Assembly: GCA_021813325.1 (NCBI GenBank) | Contig: JAKALA010000004.1 | Location: forward strand, 1 to 64,000 | Direction: 5' to 3' | Origin: a bacterium | Lineage (GTDB): Bacteria > Verrucomicrobiota > Verrucomicrobiia > Limisphaerales > UBA11358 | Length of the DNA stretch: 64,000 nt | Shown here: positions 18,210-27,396 of the stretch, one piece after another | Layout: each line of letters begins with the position of its first letter | Position numbering within the stretch: position 1 is the first letter of the stretch | Translations under genes and position numbers: made by a program | The notes under the pieces: model-generated | What the model saw: the letters and a program-made list of their open reading frames with translations, nothing else | The model's database searches: none | What the model was told of the DNA's origin: nothing

Positions 18210-18539
18210 TTACTTTTTAAACGTCCGGAGATAGGCGACGGATGCCTTGAGATCGTCCGCCGAAAGCTCGAACGCCCGCATCATGGTTTTCCCGTCCTTT
18301 TTCAAGCCTTCCCGGAGGGATTTCAAGGCCTGTTCGTCCGTGAAAGAGGCCTGAACCTTGGCGTCGGTGTAATCGCGGGCACCGAGTTTCTGGCCCATTT
18401 TGGTTGCGCCTTTGCCATCGTCACCGTGGCATTTGGCACAATTGTCCGTGTAAACCGCCTTGCCGTCAGCGGCCATGGCGTTGGTGGTAAAGGCAAGCGC
18501 GAGCGCCGCCGGAATAGCGAGGAGAGCAAGTTTTTTCAT
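18210..18539 (-). CDS. Small periplasmic class I cytochrome c
   Basis: It is a 109-residue monohaem c-type cytochrome with a Sec signal (LALLAIPAALALAFTTNAMA), the haem motif CAKCH and a likely distal methionine in KTMMRAFELSADD. The pattern NCAKCHGDDGKG and the closing VAYLRTF helix fit class I. A close paralog lies at 43,018-43,347. The electron partner is not known from context; the neighbours are sugar dehydrogenase and secA genes. Confidence 0.88.
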   Translation of the reverse strand: MKKLALLAIPAALALAFTTNAMAADGKAVYTDNCAKCHGDDGKGATKMGQKLGARDYTDAKVQASFTDEQALKSLREGLKKDGKTMMRAFELSADDLKASVAYLRTFKK

Positions 18540-18695
18540 AAGCTTCGAATCATTTATCCACCAAGCCGGATTTTAATTCCAAACTAATATTGTCAGAGAC
18601 TTTACTTGGATTGCGTATGATCAAGTGATTCTTATAACCAAAGAACCGGCACGAGGAGGCCTGCCGGCGCCCCCGTCAGCCGGAAACCGCCACTC

Positions 18696-21600
18696 TCACT
18701 TGCCGCAGCATTGCTTGTATTTTTTCCCGCTGCCACACGGACACGGATCGTTGCGGCCCACTTTGGGACCGGTGCGCACCGGTTTGGCCTTGGCGGCGGC
18801 TTCCACCGCCGAAGCGGCTTCGCTTACCACATCGCTCGCCTTGCTTGGGGCGCTCGTGCCGCCGTAGGCGCTGGAGGCTTGATGCAAGGTTTGCTGCGGC
18901 GCGTTGCGCAGGAAGTTTTCAAACGCGAGCAGACTGGACGCGCTGCGGAAAACGTTGTGACAAATTTCGGTCTTCACGTTGACCATCAGCTCGTCAAAAA
19001 TCTTGAACGCTTCCGCCTTGTATTCCAAGAGCGGATCGCGCTGGCCGTGGGCCCGCAACCCGATGCTGTGGCGCAGGCTGTCCATCTCGTAAAGGTGCTC
19101 CTGCCACAACTTGTCGATCGCCTGGAGAATGGTGTAACGCTCGACGATCGCCAGTTTGTCCGGCTCTTCAAAACTGACCTTCAGCTCGTAAGCCTTGCGA
19201 ATGGCCTCGCTGATGAAGGTGCAGATGGCAAATTGCGCCTCGTTCAAATTGCCGAAAAGCGAATCGGCCACGGGCTTTTCCTTGCCGGATTGCGCGGCCT
19301 TTAAAATTTCGCCTTCGGGCATCCCGAGCGGAAAATTCAAATTCACCCAATCCGCCAGCGCCCGCAGGCGCCACTCGGATGTTTCGGTGCCTGCGGTGGT
19401 GAATTCCTCGATCTTGAGGATGACCACTTCCTCGATGATGTCCATCAACCGGTCACGCACATCGTCGTTGTTGATGATCTCGTTGCGGAAGCCGTAAATG
19501 ACTTCGCGCTGTTTGTTCATCACGTCGTCGTATTCCAGCGTGCGTTTGCGAATCTGGAAATTGTGTTGTTCAACGCGCTTTTGCGCCTGCTGGATGGAAC
19601 GATTGAGCAAACCGTGCTTCAGTTCCTCGCCTTCTTCCAAGCCCATCTTTTCCATCAATTTTACGATGCGATCGGAGCCGAACAGGCGCATCAAATCGTC
19701 TTCCAGCGAGATGAAAAAGTGCGAGCTGCCGGGGTCGCCCTGGCGCGAGCAGCGGCCGCGCAACTGGCGGTCGATGCGGCGGGATTCGTGACGTTCGGTG
19801 CCGAGCACGTGCAGGCCGCCGGTCACCTTCGATTGCGGCGTCAGGTCGAACGCGCGCAGAACCGGATTCGTTTGGAAACCGCCGTTGCCAGTGCGGATTT
19901 CCGAATCAATTTCCTTCACTTCTCCCGTGGAAGGTTCGATTAATTTGTAACGGTAGCCCCGGCCTTCGGGATGCGGCTTGCCTTCCACATTCCACATCAC
20001 GCCCGCGCCCAACTTGATGTCGGTGCCGCGGCCCGCCATGTTGGTGGCGATGGTAATGGCGCCGCGTTGACCGGCGCGGGCGACGATTTCCGCCTCCTGC
20101 TGGTGATATTTGGCGTTCAGCACGGAATGGATCAGCCCTTCCTTCTTCAGCATGCGCGAGAGCATTTCGCTGGTTTCCACCGAAACGGTGCCCACCAGCA
20201 CGGGGCGGCCCTGGGTGTGGAGCAACTTGATTTCCTGGACCACGGCGTTGAATTTTTCCCGCCGCGTTTTGTAAACCGAATCGTCGGCGTCTTTGCGGAT
20301 GTTCGGCCGGTTGGTCGGAATGCTCAACACGCCGAGCTTGTAGATGTCCAGAAATTCCGACGCTTCGGTTTCGGCCGTGCCGGTCATGCCCGCCAGCTTG
20401 GCGTAAAGCCGGAAATAATTCTGAATGGTAATCGTTGCCAGCGTCTGGGTTTCGCGTTCGATGGCGACGCCTTCCTTGGCTTCGACCGCCTGGTGCAAGC
20501 CGTCGCTCCAGCGGCGGCCCGGCATGAGGCGCCCGGTGTGCTGGTCCACAATGATGACCTTGTTTTCCTGCACCACGTATTCCACATCGAGCTGGTAAAG
20601 CGAATACGCTTTGAGCAACTGCGAGATGGCGTGGATCTTTTGCGCCTTGGCTTCAAAATCCGTCTGCAACTTGGCTTTCAGCTCCATGCGCTTGCGGGCG
20701 TCGGTTTCCGGACCGGCGTCAATGTCGTGCAGCAGGGTGGTCAAATCCGGCAGGACGAAGGCGTCCGGATCCTGCGGGCTGATGAAATTGCGGCCTTTTT
20801 CGGTCAAGTCGGCGTCGTGGCTTTTCTCGTCAATCGCGAACAGCAATTCTTCCTTCTCGCGATAAAGATCGACTTTTTTCTGGTCCTTGTGCAGGTCCAG
20901 TTCGGCGCGGTTCATCAAGCCGGCGTTCTCGGGATTTTCCAGGAGACGCATCAACTCTTCCGACTTCGGCTGGCCGGTTTTCACGCGGAACAACAGCAAC
21001 CCGATTTGGTGTTCGAGCCCCGGCGCGTCGGTGACGTTGGAACCATCGGTCGGATGCAATTTTTTGATCAGGTCCATCGCTTCTTTCACAAAGCGATTGC
21101 ACAACTGTTGCTGGGCGCGGACCAGCGATTCCACCGTGGGCTTCCATTGCGCGTATTGCTCGTCAAAAGTGTGAACCGCCGGGCCGCTGATGATGAGCGG
21201 CGTGCGGGCTTCGTCGATCAAGATGGAGTCCACTTCGTCCACGATGGCGAAATAATGCCCGCGCTGCACCTGCTCTTCTTTGCGCAGGGCCATGCCATTG
21301 TCGCGGAGGTAGTCGAACCCAAATTCGGCGTTGGTGCCATAGGTGATGTCGCAGAAATACTGTTCCCGGCGCACCCGGGGCGGCTGATCGTGCAGAATCA
21401 CCCCGACCGTCAAGCCCAAAAAACGATAAATGGCCCCCATCCACTCGGCGTCGCGCGAGGCGAGATAATCGTTCACCGTCACCACGTGAACGCCGCGTCC
21501 GGTCAAGGCATTCAGGTAAACCGGCAGTGTCGCCACCAGGGTTTTGCCTTCACCCGTGGCCATTTCAGCGATGTGCCCGGTATGCAACGCGTAACCGCCG

Positions 21601-21920
21601 ATCAACTGCACATCAAACGGCACCATTTCCCAGCGAATGGGATGTTCGCGCACCATGATGTCCTGGCCGCAAAGCCGGCGGCAGGCGTTCTTTACCACCG
21701 CAAACGCTTCCGGCAAAATCTCGTCCACCCTGGCCGCCAGTTGATCTTTGTCTTGGATTTGAGAAAGCTCCTCCTTCCACGCCGTGGTTTTGGCACGCAA
21801 ATCATCATCCGTAAGGTTTTGCAGCCCGGCTTCAATTTCATTGATGCGGGCGACCACCGGACGAATCTTTTTAACGTCACGATCGTTCTTGGAAGGGAAA
21901 ATCGCTTTGAAAAAATTCAC
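18696..21920 (-). CDS. secA: Preprotein translocase ATPase SecA
   Basis: SecA drives post-translational export through SecYEG. Walker A is MATGEGKT (120-127), the DEAD-type box is in VDEVDSILIDEARTPLI, and motif VI is in ERHESRRIDRQLRGR. A C-terminal SEC-C zinc-binding tail (GRNDPCPCGSGKKYKQCC) follows a linker rich in Ala, Ser and Lys. With 1,074 residues it is longer than the usual ~900; an extended segment lies within the helicase half at about 270-440. A perfect hairpin lies 38 nt upstream of the ATG. The 156-nt gap to the cytochrome gene shows no clear terminator. Confidence 0.97.
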   Translation of the reverse strand: MNFFKAIFPSKNDRDVKKIRPVVARINEIEAGLQNLTDDDLRAKTTAWKEELSQIQDKDQLAARVDEILPEAFAVVKNACRRLCGQDIMVREHPIRWEMVPFDVQLIGGYALHTGHIAEMATGEGKTLVATLPVYLNALTGRGVHVVTVNDYLASRDAEWMGAIYRFLGLTVGVILHDQPPRVRREQYFCDITYGTNAEFGFDYLRDNGMALRKEEQVQRGHYFAIVDEVDSILIDEARTPLIISGPAVHTFDEQYAQWKPTVESLVRAQQQLCNRFVKEAMDLIKKLHPTDGSNVTDAPGLEHQIGLLLFRVKTGQPKSEELMRLLENPENAGLMNRAELDLHKDQKKVDLYREKEELLFAIDEKSHDADLTEKGRNFISPQDPDAFVLPDLTTLLHDIDAGPETDARKRMELKAKLQTDFEAKAQKIHAISQLLKAYSLYQLDVEYVVQENKVIIVDQHTGRLMPGRRWSDGLHQAVEAKEGVAIERETQTLATITIQNYFRLYAKLAGMTGTAETEASEFLDIYKLGVLSIPTNRPNIRKDADDSVYKTRREKFNAVVQEIKLLHTQGRPVLVGTVSVETSEMLSRMLKKEGLIHSVLNAKYHQQEAEIVARAGQRGAITIATNMAGRGTDIKLGAGVMWNVEGKPHPEGRGYRYKLIEPSTGEVKEIDSEIRTGNGGFQTNPVLRAFDLTPQSKVTGGLHVLGTERHESRRIDRQLRGRCSRQGDPGSSHFFISLEDDLMRLFGSDRIVKLMEKMGLEEGEELKHGLLNRSIQQAQKRVEQHNFQIRKRTLEYDDVMNKQREVIYGFRNEIINNDDVRDRLMDIIEEVVILKIEEFTTAGTETSEWRLRALADWVNLNFPLGMPEGEILKAAQSGKEKPVADSLFGNLNEAQFAICTFISEAIRKAYELKVSFEEPDKLAIVERYTILQAIDKLWQEHLYEMDSLRHSIGLRAHGQRDPLLEYKAEAFKIFDELMVNVKTEICHNVFRSASSLLAFENFLRNAPQQTLHQASSAYGGTSAPSKASDVVSEAASAVEAAAKAKPVRTGPKVGRNDPCPCGSGKKYKQCCGK

Positions 21921-21957
21921 AGTAATCTTTCTGTAATCAGGTTAAAAATGAACAAAT

Positions 21958-21983
21958 ACGCTACGCGACCAAACGCGTAGCGT
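21958..21983 (-). promoter_or_regulatory. Perfect hairpin in the secA 5' leader
   Basis: ACGCTACGCG (21,958-21,967) pairs perfectly with CGCGTAGCGT (21,974-21,983) around a 6-nt loop. On the minus strand it is followed by a T-rich run (ATTTGTTCATTTTT) before the secA ATG, the arrangement of an intrinsic terminator. Since no minus-strand gene ends just upstream, it could attenuate secA. It may also be the terminator of the vanished transposase region. Confidence 0.45.
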
Positions 21984-22099
21984 CAAAGCGAAACCAATCA
22001 AGGCTTGGGCAGCGGGCGCAACTTGGCACCGTCCTTAAGAAAGAGGGTAACGGTTCCTCACCGACAAAAAGCAAACCACAACGCAATACGTGTCAACTC

Positions 22100-22705
22100 A
22101 TGGAACCACCCACCCAGCGATTGCCCAGTCTTGCGGACATCGAACGTGAAGTTGCGGACGAAGGCCGCGAATGGATGCAGCCACGGCTGCAAGAACGACG
22201 CCAGCGACTTGCCAACGGACAGGGCGAGGTTTTTCCCTCTCCAGCACCGCCGGCGACGAAGGCTCACCCGCCAGAGCGAATTCGGCGAGGTCAGTCTGAC
22301 CGTTGATTACGGGCAAGATCCCCCAAGCCGGGAATGGGGTTGGCCGGTCCAACGGGCGTGGGAACTGAAGCCGCATCAAAAATTGATGCCCGGCTTGGCC
22401 GAGCAGTTGTGTTTTACGGTCGCGGCCACCGGCAGTTACGAGGCGGCGGCGGGGGGCAGCAAATGGGGCGTGCCCGTGGACGATTCAAAGTTGCGCGTCT
22501 TGGGGCAACGCATCGGAGCACAGGCCGAGGGCCAGGCCCGGGAACGGCTGGCCACGCCGGCCCAAGAACGGGAACCGCAACGGACCGCCACGCCCTTGGA
22601 CGTATTGATGGTGGATGGCTGGCAGGTGCGGCAGCGCGGCGAAGGCTGGGGGAAAAGGAAAACGTCCAAATCCCGCGTGGAATGGCACGAACTAAAGTTT
22701 GAATT
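22100..22705 (+). pseudogene. Truncated, frameshifted ISKra4-like transposase remnant
   Basis: An N-terminal part is read in one frame (ATG 22,100: MEPPTQRLPSLADIEREVAD) and continues in a second frame from about 22,245, giving GEVSLTVDYGQD, LMPGLAEQLCFTVA, DVLMVDGWQVRQRG and ending at KSRVEWHELK. These blocks resemble the N-terminal half of ISKra4-type transposases found in Planctomycetes and Verrucomicrobia. The catalytic part is missing after about 22,700, where the next gene begins. A frameshift plus the 3' truncation make it dead. No terminal inverted repeats were found. Confidence 0.7.
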
Positions 22706-22833
22706 TTCATGCCCTACCTTGTGACAGGACCCAAACCCGCAAGCCAACCATTTTTTATCCCTCACACCTCACACCTCATACCCACGGGACTCCTGTGTTT
22801 CCAAATCAATCTTTTCCGCGTAATGTGCGGGAA

Positions 22834-25116
22834 ATGACTTCCCGTTCCGCAAGTTTTTGCCGATTGCTCGCCATCGTGAATCTGGCGCTGTCGGTTCGGC
22901 TCCGCGCCGAGGTGTTATCCGTCAGCATTCCCAGGCCACCCGCGCCGGAGACGGGCTATTTCAAATTGGGCACCATTACCAATCCCGCAGGACAGGAAAT
23001 CTCGGTGAACAGCCGCAGTCTGCTGCTCAACGGCCAGCCGTGGTTTCCGGTGATGGGCGAAATCCACTATGCCCGCGTGCCGCAAGCCGAATGGCGCGAC
23101 GAGTTGCTCAAGATGAAAGCTGGTGGCATTGACATTGTGGCCACTTACGTTTTCTGGATTCACCACGAGGAAGTTGAAGGCCAGTGGGATTGGCGCGGTC
23201 GTCGCGATTTGCATCAATTCATCGAAACCTGCCGCGCATTGGAATTGAAAGTCATCGTGCGCTGCGGTCCGTGGTGCCACGGTGAAGTGCGCAACGGCGG
23301 CTTTCCAGACTGGGTCATGGCGCATCAGGATTGGAAGCTATGTTCCACCGATACCAATTTTCTCGGAGCCGTAAAGCGGCTTTACGCTCAGATCAGCCAA
23401 CAACTTCATGGCGAACTGTGGAAAGACGGTGGGCCCGTCATCGGCATTCAGGTGGACAACGAATTCGGCGGTTCACCGAAATACTTGCTCGCCCTCAAAC
23501 AAATCGCAGTGGAAGCCGGGATTGACGTGCCGTTCTACATTAAAACCGGCTGGCCGGCCATGAAAACGCCGGTGCCATTGGGCGAACTCATCCCGCTGTT
23601 TGGCGCCTACGCCGATGGTTTTTGGGATCGCACCCTGCGGCCCATGAACGGCAACAGTTGGGAAAATTTCACCTTCAGGCACACGCGCACGGATACCGGC
23701 GTGGGCAATGACACGCTGGGCAATCGCCAGGCACGCGATACCGCCGGCACGGAAAAATATCCGTATCTGACCTGCGAAATCGGCGGCGGCATGCCGGCCT
23801 CCTATCATCGGCGGATGAATTATGATCCGCGCGATGTCGAAGCGGTGGCGCTTTGCCAACTCGGCAGCGGCAGCTCGCTGATGGGTTATTACATGTATCA
23901 CGGCGGCCAGAATCCGGATGGCAAACTCACCACGCTTCAGGAAAGTCAGGCCACCGGCTACCCCAACGATCTGCCGGTGAAGTCTTACGATTTCAACGCG
24001 CCGATTGGCGAATTCGGTCAGATCAATCCGCAATATTACTGGCTACGGCGCCTGCACCTTTTCCTGCACACGTTCGGCAATGCGCTGGCACCGATGCCAA
24101 CCACGTTTCCAGAAATGCATCCGACGAACAAGAACAACCTCGCCACGTTGCGTTGGGCCGTTCGCTCAGATGGCCATTCAGGCTACGTTTTTGTGAACAA
24201 TTACGAACGGCTCCGTCCGCTGCCTGCGAAGCCGGAGGTGCAGTTCAAACTGAATTTGCCCGGAGGCGAACTGGTTTTCCCGCCCAAGCCGGTCACCATT
24301 CCCACTGACGCTTTTTTCTTCTGGCCTTTCAATCTTTACGTCAGCGGCACGCGGCTGATCTACGCCACGGCCCAGCCCATTGGCAAAACCGAAATAGGCG
24401 ACGTTCAGATATATTACTTCGCCGAAACGCCCGGCATAAAGGCTGACTTTGCTTTTGATCCCGCCGGTTTGTTAGGAGAAGCCAAAGGCAATTCGCAAGG
24501 ACCGCAAGCCGTTTTTGAAAACGTCCGGCCCAGCCGGGAACCGGCCTTCACCGTGACCAATAAACTCGGTGAACCCATTCAAATTGTTCTGCTCAGTGAC
24601 GCCGATTCACTGGCGCTGCGAAAAACGGCTGACGGCAAAATCTTTTTTGATCCGCCTGCCAGATTCAAATCCGTCGCACCAAAGACTGAACTTATCATGT
24701 CAGCCGGCCCCGCCCGCGAAATTCCGCTAAACAGCAAAACGCACCTTGCCCTTGCGCCGACGGATGCTGATTTCACCAACGCCGCTGTTTGGAAAATCCG
24801 CTTGCCCGCCCGGCTGGACATGGCCACCGATCCCCTGCTCCGCATTCGCTACCTTGGAGACGTCGCCCGCCTGACCTTAAACGGCAAATTGATCGCCGAT
24901 AATTTTTACTCCGGACGCGAATTCGACCTGGGTTTGAAGCGTTACGCACCGGAAATTCTAGCCGGCGATCTGCGACTTGAAATTTTGCCGCTCCGCAAAG
25001 ATGCGCCGGTTTTCTTTGAGCCGAAGGACAAGCCGGATTTCGACACCAATGAAACGTTGTTGAAACTTCAATCGGCGAACATTCTCCAGCGTTCCGGGGT
25101 TGAAACGGCAAAGTAA
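22834..25116 (+). CDS. Secreted glycoside hydrolase family 35-like beta-galactosidase
   Basis: GH35 enzymes remove terminal beta-galactose with retention. The catalytic barrel begins with LLLNGQPWFPVMGEIHYARV and continues with GGIDIVATYVFW, KVIVRCGPWCHGE, IGIQVDNEFGG (likely acid/base Glu) and YPYLTCEIGGG (likely nucleophile Glu). The ATG at 22,834 gives 760 residues and a plausible signal sequence (CRLLAIVNLALSVRLRAE); an upstream frame start at 22,699 would enter the transposase remnant. C-terminal jelly-roll domains are expected but not defined. It is first of three adjacent carbohydrate-active genes, with a 22-nt gap to GH95. Confidence 0.85.
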   Translation: MTSRSASFCRLLAIVNLALSVRLRAEVLSVSIPRPPAPETGYFKLGTITNPAGQEISVNSRSLLLNGQPWFPVMGEIHYARVPQAEWRDELLKMKAGGIDIVATYVFWIHHEEVEGQWDWRGRRDLHQFIETCRALELKVIVRCGPWCHGEVRNGGFPDWVMAHQDWKLCSTDTNFLGAVKRLYAQISQQLHGELWKDGGPVIGIQVDNEFGGSPKYLLALKQIAVEAGIDVPFYIKTGWPAMKTPVPLGELIPLFGAYADGFWDRTLRPMNGNSWENFTFRHTRTDTGVGNDTLGNRQARDTAGTEKYPYLTCEIGGGMPASYHRRMNYDPRDVEAVALCQLGSGSSLMGYYMYHGGQNPDGKLTTLQESQATGYPNDLPVKSYDFNAPIGEFGQINPQYYWLRRLHLFLHTFGNALAPMPTTFPEMHPTNKNNLATLRWAVRSDGHSGYVFVNNYERLRPLPAKPEVQFKLNLPGGELVFPPKPVTIPTDAFFFWPFNLYVSGTRLIYATAQPIGKTEIGDVQIYYFAETPGIKADFAFDPAGLLGEAKGNSQGPQAVFENVRPSREPAFTVTNKLGEPIQIVLLSDADSLALRKTADGKIFFDPPARFKSVAPKTELIMSAGPAREIPLNSKTHLALAPTDADFTNAAVWKIRLPARLDMATDPLLRIRYLGDVARLTLNGKLIADNFYSGREFDLGLKRYAPEILAGDLRLEILPLRKDAPVFFEPKDKPDFDTNETLLKLQSANILQRSGVETAK

Positions 25117-25138
25117 ATCTGTTCCCATCCTTATTCGC

Positions 25139-27391
25139 ATGAAATTCAAACTGGTGATCTCACTGTTCGCCGTCCTCGCCTACGTGGCACAACTGTCCGC
25201 CGCTGATTTGACGCTCTGGTATCAACAGCCGGCCTCCGACAAAAAGCCCATGGATGAAGCATTGCCCATTGGCAACGGCCGCATGGGCGGATTGATCTTC
25301 GGCGCCCCTGAACGCGAGCGCATCATCGTCAACGAAGACAGTCTTTGGACCGGCGGCGAAAATCCGTCCGGCAATTACGACACCATGGGCGCTTACCAAG
25401 TGCTGGGTAATGTCTTTGTGAAATTCGAAGGAACGACAAACGTGACCGATTATCGGCGCGATCTGGATCTGGCCACGGCGCTGGCGCACGTCAGCTACAT
25501 TGCGAACGGAACTCAATTTGAACGCGAGTTTCTGTGCAGTCATCCGGCAGGCGTGCTGGCAGCCCGGTTCACGGCCAATAAAAAGGCGGCTTGCACCGGC
25601 AGCATTGAACTACAAGATACCCATGACGCAAAAATTTCCGCGGATGGCCAGGGGCTGGTTGCTTCGGGGACATTGAGTAACGGAATGAAGTTTGAATGGC
25701 AGTTGCGCGTGCTGAACCAGGGTGGCTCGGTGAAATTGACTCCCGGCATCGCCGGGCAGGCCGACGCCGCGCAAATCAAATTTGCCGGGTGCAACTCGCT
25801 CACGCTGCTCATCGTCGCCGGCACGGATTACGCGTTTGATTATGCCAGCCATTTTCACGGAACTGATCCGCATGCTGTATTGACGAAACGGATGGACGCC
25901 GCCGCGAAGAAAAGTTTTGCCGTGCTCAAGCGGGATCACATCAAAGATTATCAGGCCATGTTCAATCGCATGGCGGTGGATTTCAGCAAATCCACCACGG
26001 CGCAGACGAAGTTGCCCACCGATCAACGCAAGCTGAAAGCCTTCAAAACCGTCGATCCCGGCCTTGAAGCGCTGCTGTTTCAATACGGTCGTTATCTCTT
26101 GATCGCGTGTTCCCGGCCGGGCGGGCTGCCGGCCAATTTGCAGGGATTGTGGAACGACAACAATTCGCCCGCGTGGCATTCCGATTACCACGCCAACATC
26201 AACATCCAGATGAATTACTGGCCGGCCGAACCCGCCAATTTAACCGAATGCGCCGAGCCATTCTTCGACTTGGTGAACAGCCAACTTCCCGCGTGGCGCA
26301 AAGCGACCGCAAAGGCCAAGGAATTCAAAACCGCCGATGGACAATTCGCAAAACGCGGATTTGCCATTCGCACCTCGCACAACATTACCGGCGGCATGGG
26401 CTGGCGATGGGATAACACCGCGAACGCGTGGTATTGCCTGCATTACTGGGAGCATTTTGCGTTTGACCGCGACACGAACTTCCTGCGCCAGACCGCTTAT
26501 CCCATCATGAAAGAAACGTGCGAATTTTGGCAGGATCAGCTCAAAACGCTCCCGGATGGAAAACTCGTCGTGCCCGACGCCTGGTCGCCGGAACATGGGC
26601 CCAGCGAAGATGGCGTGAGTTACAGCCAGGAAATTGTCTGGAACCTGTTCAACAACTTCGTTCAAGCCGCCGATGTGCTTGGCACCGATCAGGAATATCG
26701 CGGGCAAGTCGCCGCCATGCGTGATCACCTGGCCACGCCCGGCATCGGCAGTTGGGGGCAATTGCTGGAATGGATGCATGAACAGCACAATCCAAAATAT
26801 CCGGAGCTCGACACGCCCAACGATCATCACCGACACACGTCGCATTTGTTTGCGGTTTATCCCGGCGACCAAATTAGCGTGACCAAGACGCCGGCGCTGG
26901 CGGCTGCCGCGAAAGTGACGCTCGACGCGCGCGGCATTGCCGCCGACAGCGACGTGCGTGAATGGTCCTTTGCCTGGCGCACGGCGCTTTACGCCCGATT
27001 GCATGATGCCGAAAAAGCGCACCTGATGTTGCAGCAGCTTTTTTCCGCGCGTAACACCTGCCCCAATTTGTTTGGACTGCATCCGCCTATGCAGATAGAT
27101 GGGAATTTCGGCATCACCGCCGGCATCGCCGAAATGCTGCTGCAATCGCAGACGGGTGAAATTGAGTTGCTGCCCGCGCTGCCGACTGAATGGCCTGCCG
27201 GAGCCGTTTCAGGTTTGCGGGCGCGGGGTGATTATGAAGTAAACCTGTCGTGGACGGATGGAAAACTCAGCTCCGTCACCGTGAAAAACATCAACGGCAG
27301 CGGTCATGTGAAATTGCGCTATGGCGATCTAACTACGGAAATCGAGTTGAAACGCGGAGACCAGCGCACGCTCAACGCCCACCTGCAATAA
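25139..27391 (+). CDS. Secreted GH95 alpha-L-fucosidase/galactosidase
   Basis: Family GH95 inverts alpha-1,2-linked fucose or galactose. Motifs: ALPIGNGRMGGLIFG and NEDSLWTGG at the N-terminus, NINIQMNYWPAEPANL, WSPEHGPSEDG, HHRHTSHLFAVYPGDQ, and GLHPPMQIDGNFG near the C-terminus. The ATG at 25,139 begins a signal peptide (FKLVISLFAVLAYVAQLSA) and gives 750 residues. It is followed 5 nt later by the heparinase-like gene, so the three form one transcript. Fucose against galactose specificity is not decided here. Confidence 0.92.
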   Translation: MKFKLVISLFAVLAYVAQLSAADLTLWYQQPASDKKPMDEALPIGNGRMGGLIFGAPERERIIVNEDSLWTGGENPSGNYDTMGAYQVLGNVFVKFEGTTNVTDYRRDLDLATALAHVSYIANGTQFEREFLCSHPAGVLAARFTANKKAACTGSIELQDTHDAKISADGQGLVASGTLSNGMKFEWQLRVLNQGGSVKLTPGIAGQADAAQIKFAGCNSLTLLIVAGTDYAFDYASHFHGTDPHAVLTKRMDAAAKKSFAVLKRDHIKDYQAMFNRMAVDFSKSTTAQTKLPTDQRKLKAFKTVDPGLEALLFQYGRYLLIACSRPGGLPANLQGLWNDNNSPAWHSDYHANINIQMNYWPAEPANLTECAEPFFDLVNSQLPAWRKATAKAKEFKTADGQFAKRGFAIRTSHNITGGMGWRWDNTANAWYCLHYWEHFAFDRDTNFLRQTAYPIMKETCEFWQDQLKTLPDGKLVVPDAWSPEHGPSEDGVSYSQEIVWNLFNNFVQAADVLGTDQEYRGQVAAMRDHLATPGIGSWGQLLEWMHEQHNPKYPELDTPNDHHRHTSHLFAVYPGDQISVTKTPALAAAAKVTLDARGIAADSDVREWSFAWRTALYARLHDAEKAHLMLQQLFSARNTCPNLFGLHPPMQIDGNFGITAGIAEMLLQSQTGEIELLPALPTEWPAGAVSGLRARGDYEVNLSWTDGKLSSVTVKNINGSGHVKLRYGDLTTEIELKRGDQRTLNAHLQ

Positions 27392-27396
27392 TTCCA

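Noticed and set aside
18541-18640. CTGACA...TAAAAT pair upstream of the small cytochrome gene
   Set aside because: Spacing of 15 nt and weak match; not reported as a promoter.
22091-22096. Consensus TTGACA (minus strand) upstream of secA
   Set aside because: No acceptable -10 at 16-18 nt; may be chance.
22005-22100. Plus-strand frame upstream of the transposase remnant read as one 239-codon protein
   Set aside because: Its N-terminal part is unrelated sequence antisense to the secA leader region; only the part after the frameshift matches a transposase.
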